From Cystobasidium ongulense (taxonomy: Eukaryota; Basidiomycota; Cystobasidiomycetes; Cystobasidiales; Cystobasidiaceae), in contig BQUP01000001.1 in the NCBI GenBank assembly GCA_022835595.1, forward strand, positions 496,001 through 560,000: a stretch of 64,000 nucleotides of DNA, in the 5' to 3' direction. Below the pieces are notes generated by a model. The model searched no databases and was not told the DNA's origin. It saw only the letters and a program-made list of their open reading frames with translations. The position numbers and the translations under genes are program-made. The first letter of the stretch is position 1, and each line of letters opens with the position of its first letter. This document shows positions 45,501 through 56,672 of this stretch, one piece after another.

Positions 45501-48167
45501 CGAATCCTTTATTATCTATGACTTTCACTCCGATAACGGCATCGTCTTTCGATGTAACCAAAAATTCGGTGCTTTCTTCCCACATAGGATTGTGGTTTCG
45601 CTTGAATGTGTGAGTCTTATGTATAGCTCTACCTCGCAAGTAAACTTTGGCGTATGGATTGCATGATCCTCCGCTTTTGCCCATGTCCAGCTCCTTTGCC
45701 TGATGAAGCGTGATACGGACGATACCAGTGTCTGAGAGTGAGCAATTGGTGAGCGGTGGTAGTCTCCGGACTAAGAGTATACTTACTTGATTCCGGTAAA
45801 GGTTCCTCGGTACCATCTGCTGCTTTTTGAGCTTTCATTACCGGGTAGAACTTGAGATCGAATTTAATCGTTCCTCGTGATTTGCCCTGCAGTAAGACTT
45901 CGCTGACGATATCTTCTTGCTCTGCATCATCATTCAGGCTCCTCAAGTCGAAAGAAGCAATGCCCATATCTGTGTCTTTACGATGGTCGTTGTAATCGTA
46001 CAAATCTAATGTGAGGACGTCGCTCAGAGTATTGACAAGCAAGAACTTGGTCTCGTTCCAGTGGGGATTGACGCTGAACAGAGAAACGGATCAACGAAAT
46101 TCTGGACGTCAGCAAATAGTCCTTTCTTCAACGTGTATGCAAGACTGCTACGTACGTGCTGTGCTTGACATTTGTCTTTGCCAGGCCCGTCCGTTTGCCA
46201 ATGCCCAGACTGATATAAGGATCGGGAAGTCCTCCTCCGAATTTGGTGCCCTTGACGCCTCTTGCGTTGTAGACTGTGACTTGCAGGACTCCAATAGCGG
46301 TATCTACGAGCACGTGGATTCAGCACGTGAATTCATTTAACTCCGGCTCCGGCACTTGCGCGGCCCACGCTACTCTAACATCATCACGGCTTACCTATAG
46401 GTGCGCTAGAGAGTAATTGCTCGAGGTTGAGAGTGAAAATGTTGGGATCGTAGAGCATAGGTCCTAGAGTGCCATGGATTTGATTATCGCTGCATGTGAC
46501 CAGGACTTGTCAGCGTTCGAAGAAAGAAATATCTAAGGCGCAGGCCAGGAAGGCTCGGCTCACATAAAGTTCTCAAGACCAGGAATCATATTAATATCGA
46601 AGCCAATAGGTTTGGCGACAAAGTCAATAAGCGGTTTCTCCAAGAAACTGAAATCTACCGTCTGTACGTGAGGGTAATTGTTCATGAGCTTCAAACGTAT
46701 TCTCATTATTCCCGCAAATGTAATATCTTCAACGATGAGGTCTTTACTGAGCACGACTTTGCCTTTACCAAATTTGATAGTCAAGACGATCTTGGGATTA
46801 ACTTTGTCTGCAGCTTGTCGAGTGGTGAGATCGGCTGTGTCATTCGGAGTGAACGATAGCTTGACATCCATGACTACGACATCATCATCTGTATTTGGAT
46901 GTGTTCTGATAAAGTCGATTCGGGGTGCCTTGGTACCTAGTGTAAAGTGTGTCATTCGCATCGAGTCGATACCAGCAGGTGCTACCGAGCTGAGGGTCTG
47001 GTCAACACTAGCTACGACCGTTGCCGAGAGTACCGGTTCAAAGATGAGCCAGAATCGAGACAGGAAATTGTTCATCCAGTCTACAGATTCGGAATCGGTG
47101 AAGAGGCGTTGTTTTGATACTTCCCGTGTGATATCGTCTCTGGCTCGATGCCGAACGCGCTTTGAGCTGAGCTGATAGTATGTTGAGCATGTTGCGAGGA
47201 TAATGAATAGCCAGCTGGATCATAATAGGGTCAGCGAAAGTGCAGCCATACAGCACGTGCTCCGACAAGCTAACCCGAAACCGCCGCCGAAGACGGTCAC
47301 ATAGTGACTAGCAAAAACGGCAAAGAAGATGACTGCGGCGCTATTGCATCAAACGATTCTCGTTAGATGTTCAATCTTTGTCTGAAGTTGGCGGACCTGT
47401 CTCACTCATGATACCATCCGCCATAGTAGCTCTCGTCTAGGAACTCGCCAAGCAGGGAGCGCTGTCTTGCCTGTTCGAGATCCCCACCAGAATCTAAAAA
47501 AGCTAGGGAGTTTGCCCTCCATCCAACTTGATACCATTCAGGAATCGCGGCTGCGACTTTGCTGGGGAGCCCTCCAGGCATAGCGGGTTGACCTGTGGCG
47601 GCGGTATCTGACCTTCCCTTTTCTTGCTCCGAAGCAGCGTTAACATCGGCAAGGGATATTGAAGGCTTGACGTCCATGCCTCCTATGTCACTTGCGACCT
47701 CTGTAGTTGTACCAGTTTAGCGTGGGCAATGACCAAGTTTATTGCCTGGCTTGCTATATCGCACGCACCTGTGCCACCTTGATGCCGTTCAGCAATTCGC
47801 TTTGGCAATCTTCCACCCATTGCCTCCATTCCCTTGAGGGCCTGCGCTTTCTTCTGCTCAGGTGTGTCGTTCTCGTTGAACTGGTATACGCTGTGTTCAA
47901 TATTGGGAATCAGCAACAGTACCATGCCCCAAGGCAAATGGGCACCATCGAGCAACATTGGCTTCGATAGCAAGCGACGCACTTTGCGCCGTGGTCTACG
48001 TTGTCTTGCAGCTTTCGGACGGCATCTTGGGACGATATGGTCTGGCCATCCTGCTCTTGCGAGTACCCAGACTGTCCGTTACCGACGAGGGAAGCTGGAG
48101 TTGGCTCGCCTGCCATGCTCGGTGGCAGTCGCTCAGCCGTGGCCTCGGACATCCCGTTGGCAGCCAT
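42536..48167 (-). CDS. Tricalbin, ER-plasma membrane tether with SMP and C2 domains
   Basis: Fourteen exons in coding order: 47983-48167, 47769-47890, 47406-47700, 47275-47340, 46564-47214, 46395-46489, 46156-46303, 45787-46073, 44227-45731, 44045-44162, 43822-43979, 43704-43755, 43474-43637, 42536-43417. Length is 1575 residues. A hydrophobic hairpin at about residues 201-236 anchors it in the ER. The SMP lipid-transfer domain covers about 260-465. C2 domains begin near 475 (GVLQVTVYNARGV), 620 (GIVRITLHQAKELD), 770 (GVVRIWMKKAADLK), 990 and 1160 (GIIRVDVLEGHGL). A sixth, degenerate C2-like unit lies near 1390 (GQLQVTVTEIQGV). Several have SDPY-type calcium-loop residues. Tricalbins hold cortical ER to the plasma membrane and move lipids. 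A Gly/Val-rich stretch (about 1290-1350) precedes the last unit. An in-frame Met at 48266 is an alternative start. Confidence 0.93.
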
Positions 48168-48987
48168 TCTGCCAGCATGCAGGTCGGGTGCGAGCTGGCC
48201 AGTAGTGTTGCTGCTGCTGTTGTTGTTGCTGTTGAGAAGCAAAGCAGAGCATTGCGTTATTCGCATCTACCAGCTTGCAGCAATCACGCGATCGAGCGGG
48301 GACAACCCCGAATGCATTGCAAACGGAAAGGCCTGGGGACAAGCGACAAGAGACAAGCTGCAAGTAGTAAGACTAGACAAACAAGGGCTAGGTATGGCTT
48401 CGATTGATTATGCGAAGCTGATGCGTGTTGTAGGTGGCGGTAGTAGGTACTAGCTGTGTCCGATGCCTAGGTGTGATAGCGTACTTGTAGGTCTCTCAAG
48501 CCGAGCTTCCACTTGACAAAGCACAGGTCAAGTTGCACATCGCGCTGTGCTGTATCCACGCAGAATGCTTGATTCTCGGTGAATTGCACTGCCCTGCGAA
48601 GAGTAGTGTCATGGTGGGTACCGTAAGACGGCACGCCTACCAGCCAATCCAGACACGCCTCCATCGTCGCTGGGGCAGACCAGCACACATTCAGCACGAC
48701 TGCAGTGTTGGCCGACACATCCTCGACGCCATTCACGGCTGCAAAGCCCTATAACATGCATTTAATCTGATTCGACTGCTCCCCACCCAGCCAAAAAGCC
48801 GATGATCGACGCGGAAGCTGGCAGGCAGGCACCGCCAAAAGCGGCCTGTCCGAGCGCCGGCTGCACGGGTGGGAAGCTTATATAATGGGAAAGTCACTGA
48901 GGAGAGCCGAGGAGTCGAGCTGAGTGCTGTTGGTCGCTCTTATCCTTCCTCTGCTCCATCTCGCTCCCTACACTCACTCTCGAAAAG
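48168..48987. other. Divergent intergenic between tricalbin and FAD oxidase
   Basis: Holds both promoters and a CTG/TTG-rich simple stretch near 48200-48240 that may be part of the tricalbin 5' leader. Apart from the TATA box listed next, no feature seen. Confidence 0.45.
48879..48885 (+). promoter_or_regulatory. TATA box of the FAD oxidase gene
   Basis: TATATAA, about 100 nt before the start codon at 48988, with a C-rich leader after it. The spacing fits a fungal core promoter. Confidence 0.55.
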
Positions 48988-51397
48988 ATGGTACGCTCGT
49001 TTCCTGCAGGAAAATATAAAGCAGCTGCTTTCTGCCTGGTCGCCGCCTCGCTGGTCTCCCACTCCCAAGCAGATCTTCTACCATTGAACGAGACTAGTTC
49101 CATACTCTCTGGCTCAAGCTCCATCCTCAATGGCCTAGTCACCGCCAGCGAGGCCATCAATAGATCCCCCGTAGACGCTTTGCAGTCCTGCCTGCAGAGC
49201 CTTTCTCCAGTCTTTCCTAATTCTCAAAACTACAAACAAGATTCAGCGCCATTCAACCAAGCTTTCAGCTGGAAGCCTGCTGCTATCGTATACCCTCAGA
49301 ACACGAACGAAGTCGCTCAAGCGGTGAAGTGCGCCGCAAGCTCGGGCTATAAAGTTTCTGCACGTGCAGGTGGCCACAGCTATGCCGCTTTCGGTTTGGG
49401 TGGTGAAGAGTGAGTCGCAGAGACCGAACGTATACAGACTGATCATCCCAACTTTCTACTGACTCGTTTTTCGTTCCGCTTCATAATCTAGTGGACAAGG
49501 TGAGAGAGACCTGATTTAGCCGACTGCATGCGGCGTGCTGCCCCGCATATAACTGACAGCAAAAACCCAGTCATCGTCAGTCTCGACAAATTGGCATATT
49601 CGTATGTGGACTCCTCCACCGGTATAGCTACAATTGGAGGCGGTACTCGACTAGGCCCCGTGGCTCTGGGTTTATGGCAAGGAGGCCAGCGTGCCATGCC
49701 CGTGAGTGGGCAGAAGTACCTAATTACCCAAAGCTAAGCTAATGTTTCGCTCTTCAATCATCGATAGCATGGAGTGCGTCATAATCTTTAACTTGCTCCC
49801 ACTGTCAATCGCTGAACTTCTCATCCCTACTATTCCCTTCGTGCAGACATGCCGTATGTAATGTCAGTGCCCCCCGGAATAGGTAGTTCCCGTAGCTAAT
49901 CTCTCTTCTACAGCCTATGTCGGATCTGGTGGACATTGTGAGGAACTTGTACGCGTGTTCAGTCGGAGTCGGTAGACTGACAGAAGTCGCGAAACCAGTC
50001 GCTATGGGCGGATGGGGCCTTGATTCACGCCTTTGGGGTCTAGCAATGGACAACGTCGAATCTATCAAGCTCGTCAAAGCCGATGGATCCATCTCTACCG
50101 TCTCATCATCGAATGAACCCGACCTCTACTGGGCGATGAGAGGTGCCGGACCATCTTTCGCGATTGCGACTGAATTCAAGGCAAAAACCTACCAAGCTCC
50201 TCCTGAAGTGTACCATTTTGAGCTCAAACTTAATCTCCAAAATGCACAGCAGGCTGCTAAAGCTTTCTTGGCTTACGTCAATTGGGGAACAAGTGCAGAT
50301 ATCCCGGCTGGGCTCGGCATGCAGGTAAGCCTAAAAGTTCCGGTCTTTTCTAAGGCTGCCGTGACTTACAGGCGACCACCCGTAGCTTGAACTAGGCAAA
50401 AACAACTTCGTCATCGAAGGAACATACTATGGCGCTAATGGAGAAGCTGCATCAAACCAAGCCATTGCGTCTCTCTTGCCAACACTCCCAGTTCAGCCTA
50501 CCCAGACAAATTGGAAAGCAGACTATATTACATCGGTCAAAAAGCTTACAGGTAATGAAAACGCAAGCTTGAATGTCACGGGAACAAGGGATTCTCCAGA
50601 TACCTTCTTCGCGACTGCACTTTTTGTCCAAAGTGAGTGTAACGTGACTCTCATTGCACATGGAAAGAATAAATTGACGAACTTTTGCGACTGCAGAGGA
50701 CAACCTCCTTACTGAACAGGCGGTACAAAGCTTCTTCAATTATATCTACGGAGCTGGAGCACAGTCTAACACTCGATGGTATATTCAAAGTACGCTATAT
50801 CCAGTTACGCTTGTCTCAGTGGCCTTGCTGATGTGAAACACAGCCGATATCTGGGGTGGTCAAGCTTCCACTATCAATAAAGTTGGGCAGCAGGATACGT
50901 CGTTCTGGGTGTAAGCTACACGTCACGTACATATGATGCATAAAGGCTTAAATCTCTGTTCCTTCCTTCCTCGCTCATTCAGCCGAGATGCTGCATACGC
51001 ATTCCAGTTTTATGCCAGCACTCCCAATTTCTCGCCACCATATCCGCAAAGCGACATCGACTTTGTTCAAGGCTTCAAGAACAGTATCACCTCGCAAATG
51101 CCAGGAGTCACTTTCTATGGCTATGCGAACTATGTAGATGCTACTTTGAGCGCATCAGAAGCGTAAGTATTGAAGACTTCCGATCTGTTCTACGGTTACG
51201 CTGATGCATGTGATCTATTACAGTCAAGCTTATTATTATGGAGGTCATGCGGACAAACTGAATCAGATTAAGAAGCAAGTGGATCCTAGTAAGCTGTTCT
51301 CGACTCGCTACGTTTGACTTTCGAGTTTTGACGAAGCCTCGTCGCGTCCTGTCCAGACGGGATCTTCACCAATCCTCAAGCGTTCGGCAGACAGTGA
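48988..51397 (+). CDS. Secreted FAD-linked oxidase, berberine-bridge/GOOX type
   Basis: Thirteen exons: 48988-49409, 49492-49499, 49571-49701, 49768-49773, 49847-49853, 49914-49937, 49999-50324, 50386-50632, 50697-50789, 50844-50910, 50983-51162, 51224-51288, 51357-51397. Length is 538 residues. A signal peptide covers about residues 1-28. The FAD domain has RAGGHSYAAFG, with His130 as likely 8-alpha-histidyl anchor, and PHGTCPYVGSGGH with Cys191 as likely 6-S-cysteinyl anchor. GGWGLDSRLWGLAMDNV follows. The C-terminal BBE motif is YYGGHADKLNQIKKQVDPN. Such enzymes oxidise sugars or alkaloid-like substrates with O2 and release H2O2; the substrate is not known here. Four exons of 6-24 nt are needed to read the flavin motifs. 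Splicing by eye keeps every phase. Confidence 0.92.
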
Positions 51398-51695
51398 TCA
51401 CTCAGGGTGTGACTTGGTCTATCAGCTCTGTTGAGCTTGCGTGACCTAACATTCGATTTTGTAGCCGTTTGGTCGTGCTTGGCTCGGTCTGATTAATTTG
51501 TAGCAGAAGTATAGTTGAACAAGGACAATAAGAATGAGCTTCCAAGATTAGGATGAGAGGCTGTGTGTTACAGCTAGCCCGGTCCCATGCAGGACAGCTT
51601 TCTCCGACGCCTTTGCCACTCTCGCACATATGTCTAACCCAAGCTAGCATTCACGTGCATTGTCTCGCCTCTTTACCAATTGACATCTCAACGCC

Positions 51696-52237
51696 ATGTC
51701 TGAATTACGTTACACGCAGAACACGCAGCTTGAGAATTGTAAGCGGTCTTTCTCACGTCCACTTTCACTATCAGGCTGACCATTCTCTCTCCCAGTGCAT
51801 GCCAGGTATGCGACTCCGGGGGGCATGAAGCAAACGAATTGCAAGCTGATCTGATCCGCTATTATCGCCCACAGAACAACAGGAACCGGGCACCCCGACA
51901 TTTCCAAGTAGTGAGTATCTGTATATCATATGTAATCATCGACTCTCTGACTGGCCAGCTGTTCAGCGAGTGGGTCACGCATCAGCATCGCGACACCTAC
52001 GCCTCAATTATCGGCCACCCACCTCTGCTCAGCTACATCGCCGTGGCCGACGGAGAGAGCTTAGGCCGAGCCAAGTTCGAGATGTGCGAGGTAAGCTCAT
52101 CAGCTGCTATCCCTTAGCTGCTCCGTCAAAGCTTCAAAGACTGATTATTCCTTGTCAATGCTCTCGATCACCTGCTTCCTCGACCACAGAGAATGCTACA
52201 ACCATGCGGACCTCCACCTGAGAAGCAGGAGGAGTAG
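51696..52237 (+). CDS. SF3B5: Splicing factor 3B subunit 5 (SF3b10/Ysf3)
   Basis: Five exons: 51696-51738, 51796-51805, 51875-51910, 51967-52090, 52190-52237. The product is 86 residues, the length of human SF3B5. It reads MSELRYTQNTQLENLHAR, then TGTGHPDISKYEWVTHQHRD, and ends MLQPCGPPPEKQEE, matching SF3B5 from end to end. SF3B5 sits in the SF3b complex of U2 snRNP next to SF3B1 and SF3B3 and helps recognise branch sites. No exon is longer than 124 nt and exon 2 has only 10 nt, so the gene cannot be seen as one frame. It lies about 300 nt after the FAD oxidase and faces the Rab gene. Confidence 0.95.
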
Positions 52238-52593
52238 GCGACAGTACGAAGCGCAGTTCACGACTGTAATATTAGATGTAAACTACAGGCCCAGCGGAGT
52301 TTGCTGTTGTACCGCCGGGATATTCTGGTCAGAAGGCTTCACATCAATCACCAGTTCTCAGACACAAGCAAACCAAGTCAAATCTGAATATACGACTCTT
52401 AGCTGGAAATACAGACCTTTCGCTAAACAGTGTAGACGGCACAAACGGATTCTGACCAGTCTAATCGAGACTAGCGCAAGGCAAGACGTTTGTCTGTTTG
52501 TAAACGTGATATTTGCATGGGTACTGTGTATAGCAATACTGGTTACAACACTACTGAATACATTTAGTTACTAACAATAATAGCGAATAATCT
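52238..52593. other. Convergent intergenic between SF3B5 and Rab
   Basis: 3' flanks of both genes; no further feature seen. Confidence 0.5.
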
Positions 52594-54215
52594 TCAGCAG
52601 CAACTACGCCTCCATCCTTTACGTTCTCCACTTGAACTGGCACCGCTTTTCCCGCCAACTCTGATAGAATCATTCTTTCCTCCAGCCTTCACATTTCCCG
52701 GTTGTCCATCTAGTGCCAGCATTCCATTCAGTCTATCTTCTTCATCCTGCATGTTCCATCGTGCATTTATCCGCTTCGCTAGATAGCTGAAGATTTCATC
52801 TACATTTTCACCGGATTTTGCAGATGTGTAGAAATGTTTGATACCGTCTTGTACACCAAAGACGTCCTTGGCTGAGAGTTTTGAATTCTGATTCTCTTCA
52901 TCCTCATCCAGCTGCTCTAGTATAGCAGGCACGGTGCCCGAGTAGCCGTATTCCAAGGCTTCTTCTGTCCGGCCGTCGCTCGTTGCTGGCAATGTTTCGG
53001 TCGACCCGCTATTTCTTGGAGTACCGGCACCCGAGGTTGACGGAGCAGGTGGGGTCGTGCTTGCATTGGAGGAGGTTTTCGCTGTTGCCCAAGATGAATG
53101 AATGAGGGAGGACGAGGGAGTGTGATAGACCGATGGACCACGAGAGCCAGGCCGTGGCAGATCAGGCAGTATCTCGAGCGAACGTCTTTTAGTAGATATA
53201 CTTGACCCTCGCCGTCTCCGGCTACTCGGGTCTGTTGTCTGCACTCCTCCTAAATCCTGCTCTTGCTGCTGGACTGCCCCGTTCACATCTGATGTAACTG
53301 GAAGCGAGAAGACCGACATGTTAGATTACAATTAGCTCATCTATATATGATGCTCACTAGGCATCCCTGACGGCTTGTGGTCTATGGACACAGACTTGTT
53401 AGGCTCCACAGGAGGACATATCCGCTGCAGAATGCCAAGCACGTCTTTTTCGTGTACAAGGTCTTTATCGTGTGTGGACCGTATCAGGTCGTGCTTGTTC
53501 CCGACACATATAAAAGGAAAGTCTCGTTCTTGTCCGTCTTTTAGTGGACAGCGTTCGACGAAGGCATTGTACCAGCTTTCTATGCGTTCTGCCGAGGTTG
53601 GCGAGTTGCATGCGTAGACTATGATGCACGCGTCTGCTCCTGCATCCGGGAGTGAGTGTCATTAGGCTTGCTGGTATGTCAAAGAATGTGTAATGGGGCT
53701 CACCTCTGTAGAAGGCCGCTCCCAAAGCCTGAACGAGAATGGCATGGTGTATATGTCAGTGTCAGGCAATCGGGCCAAGGCTGGACGTGTATGCCTACCT
53801 GAAAGCGTTCCTGCCCAGCTGTATGACCACAACTGCATCAGCCAGCATATAGGACAGGCGAGAGTGAAGCAAGAGATGCCCACCAGTATCCCACAGCTGC
53901 AAGGACATGCGAGTCCTGCTTCCCGCGCCACCAGTGTCATTGTCGTCGTCCAGGTCAATCGTCTTTGTGGTAAAGTCGGCGCCAATGGTTGCAATGTACG
54001 CTTGGGTGAAGCCTTTTGGGCCTCGAAAGTATCTGTTCCTCAAGGACGTCTTGCCTGCAGTGCACTTCAGCTCCATCCATTCCACTCGACGGGCAGCACG
54101 ACTGACCGACGCTGGCACTGCCTATGAGGACCACCTTTGCCGTTCGAGGCGGGTCGTTGGACGCGGACGGGCCAGGCTGAGGCACGTCTGTACTGCCCTC
54201 GGCATAGCTGCTCAT
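52594..54215 (-). CDS. Rab-family GTPase with a large insert between G4 and G5
   Basis: Six exons: 54107-54215, 53884-54054, 53799-53818, 53704-53728, 53358-53639, 52594-53297; 436 residues, about twice a normal Rab. G1 is GSASVGKTS. Switch I has ATIGADFTTKTI, G3 is WDTAGQERF, G4 is NKHD (residues 156-159), G5 is TSAKS (360-364). Two Cys end the protein, the usual geranylgeranyl site. Switch and G3 resemble Rab7/Rab32-type proteins. Between G4 and G5 there are about 200 residues, Ser/Pro/Arg-rich then acidic, where normal Rabs have roughly 30. The frame through it is open, so it is probably a real insert. Exons 3 and 4 are only 20 and 25 nt and encode switch II. Membrane traffic in the endosome/vacuole route is inferred. 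Confidence 0.88.
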
Positions 54216-54421
54216 TGCACAGCAGCTGCTTGCTCCACTCACTTGGCTGCAGAGCCAGCATGCACGTCGCGGCAGCTGGATGCGTGGGCTGATCGAAAGA
54301 GACTTGATTGCCACTGCACACTGGGCCGACGGAAGACGACTTGGACAAGTGACGGACGCGGGCTTTCTTGCTTTTGACCTATCGACACACTGGAATTCAG
54401 CCAAACTCGTTGAGCAACACT
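54216..54421. promoter_or_regulatory. Shared divergent promoter, Rab and MBL-fold genes
   Basis: Only 206 nt separate the two start codons, so both promoters must lie here. No TATA box seen. Confidence 0.5.
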
Positions 54422-55592
54422 ATGGCTTTCACTGATCCTGCTGCCACTGCCTGCCACGCTAGCAAGAGAGGCCAATCCTCGGAACTTGCGAAACGACTAG
54501 GTCCATCTGCGCGCGAGGAACTCGGATGGCCCATCTGTGTTACGTGTTCCACGCAGACTTCTTACACTGGTCAGGGACTGCAGATGGAGTGCGAAGATTC
54601 CGACTATAAATGGTAAAATGCGGGGTTCTTGAGATTGCTCTGAAAGCATTGTCTGAACTTAATGCCGTTTACAGTGCCATATGCAGCGATCCACGGCAGT
54701 ACATCGGCATAAACGGTCAGAAATGGACGACCCTAGCCAAGCTGCATGCCGATGAGAAGGGATACCACAACGACTTTGCCGAGTTAATACCTGGAAAGCT
54801 CTGGACCTTCAAGACTAGACCATCTATTGGTATCGGACAGAGGGCTTTCCTGATGAAAGACTCTTCTATCGAAGGACTGGTCATGTGGGACTGCGTAGCC
54901 TACATCGACGATGCTACAATAGACAAGATAAACGAGCTGTCCGGTGGGAAAGGTCTGGCTCACATGATCGTCAGTCACCCACATTACTATTCCACTACAG
55001 CAGTATGGGCAGCTGCCTTCCCAGAAATGCAAATGTGGCTTGCCGAAGTTGATTTCTACGACTGGCATCAGCGGGCAGACTTGATTCGAGCCCAGAAACA
55101 CTCACAGTCGCAAGGGGAGGCAAGCATCGCTTCGGTTGCAACGCGACTCCGGTTGGTAAAAGAGACACAGACCAATCTACCAGGAAGTAATAGCACAAAA
55201 ATCCTGCTCCTCGGCGGTCACTTTCCCGGATCGTTAGTGCTCCTCTGGGAAGACTGCCTGTTCATCGCAGACACAATACAAGTTGTTCCGAGCGGTCTAT
55301 ACAAATCTAAAGGACCACAGAGACCAGGTATTTCCACATTCGCGTTTCTATGGAGGTGAGTTTTGCGTAAACTGACTTGATTTAGATTATCTATTCTGAC
55401 CTGTATTTGAAAAGCTACCCAAATCAGATACCATTGAGCGCGGCAGAAGTAAAGAAAGTATGCCAGCCATTGGAAAAGGTTCATTTCGACAAGGCGTTTG
55501 GAGCGTTCGAAGGTTTTGATGTTTGGGGAGGAGCGAAGGAAAAGGTGATGCAAAGCCGAGATATCGTTGTTGGCAGACTTAAACTTTCTTGA
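54422..55592 (+). CDS. Metallo-beta-lactamase-fold protein with N-terminal zinc ribbon
   Basis: Three exons: 54422-54612, 54675-55355, 55415-55592 (349 residues). The N-terminal part has ICVTCSTQ and, across the first intron, CAICSDPRQYIG, a likely four-Cys zinc ribbon. The core has SHPHYYSTTAVW, where the HPH(Y) motif stands for the HxHxD motif of the superfamily, then LLLGGHFPGSLVLLW and ADTIQVVPSG. The canonical metal site is only partly kept, so activity and substrate are unclear. Similar single-copy proteins occur in many fungi without known function. The last exon starts after an unusual acceptor, AAAAG, but restores phase. Confidence 0.75.
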
Positions 55593-55816
55593 AATAATAG
55601 CGAAAGCGGGAAATCGGAAAGAGAGAAGCGCACACTTAATTTATGCTAGCATTTGTAGTCAAAGACATTGGGTGAAGAGGAAGTAGGACAGACAGAAATC
55701 CATGGCCTTCGTTGCAGCGTTCACTTTTAGTTGTGTTTGTTCATCCTGTCAATCTCCGTCGTCGTCGAATATATCTGGATCTTCAAGAAAAGGTATGCTA
55801 CCTCGTTGATACGGTC

Positions 55817-56672
55817 TCAACCGCGTACGAACACTGGGCAAGAACGTACACGGCGGAGGCCACCCTGTTGCAGGATGTGACATGCGGGCGGCGCTAGTGT
55901 AGCGACTTCCGCATCCATCCGTGGTATAGATGCCTCGCAGGTGTCCACAAATTCCCAGTAGACCTCTCTTGACATCACTATCTCTTAGTACTTCAAAAGA
56001 TGAAATGATGATGAGCCGACCATCAGTGATGCCTTCCACACCTGTTAGAAGTTTCGCTTACTTTGGATGCTCCGCTCTATGGCAGACGCCAATTCGACTT
56101 CGCCCAATGGTGCGAACACGTCAGATAGGATTCTCTCCTTTGTCATGTTCTGCAGGAGATAGGTCTAGTCAGCTAGACCTTGGATCTAGGTATGGTACCA
56201 AAGGATATGCACCGAAAGTGCATCACAAAGCATATCTTTGCGCTGCTCATCGGTGAGGCCACTGATTAGTGAAGGGCCAGGAACATCTGTCGCATCGGCC
56301 CTAATCGAAGCGGTGTGGAAGGTCCCTTCACTGTCGTACTTGTGTTCGAAGAGAAGGATGTGGGTGCTGGGCAGTCACCCTTCGCTCCGGGCATATCAAG
56401 CGCCGGTACAAAGTTGGTCTCAGTCCAGGTAGGACCGGGCAAGATAGCATGCTCCAGCTTCTTTAACATTCTCATGATGCAGACGCGATGATTTCCCGCA
56501 GTTATGAGCAGATCCGTAGTTTTCCTTCTTCGCTATTTCTGCTCGCTCTCGTAACTCCCGGCATAATCTGACTAGCAGATGAGACAAGGTGGGCATAAGT
56601 TCATAGTCCAGCCCTTTCTGTTTAAGTCTGTTGAAGCTCACATTGCTTTCCACGCTCTTCTAAATCTGCCAT
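55817..56672 (-). CDS. Uncharacterised small protein (spliced orphan)
   Basis: A five-exon model, 56642-56672, 56436-56571, 56213-56366, 56062-56149 and 55817-55977, gives about 189 residues. It begins MADLEERGKQ, is basic and helical (RELRERAEIAKKENYG), then has HILLFEHKYDSEGTFHTAS and SLISGLTDEQRKDML, and ends with helices (EVYWEFVDTCEAS). Introns of 63-84 nt have GT..AG ends. I do not recognise the family. The last two exons are the least certain: other acceptors near 56040 would change the C terminus, and another frame is also open across 56266-56475. No signal peptide or membrane segment. Confidence 0.4.

Noticed and set aside
56041-56061. A 20-nt GT..AG interval in the orphan gene as a mini-intron
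   Set aside because: Far shorter than any other intron here; the model with the 84-nt intron ending at 55978 is preferred.
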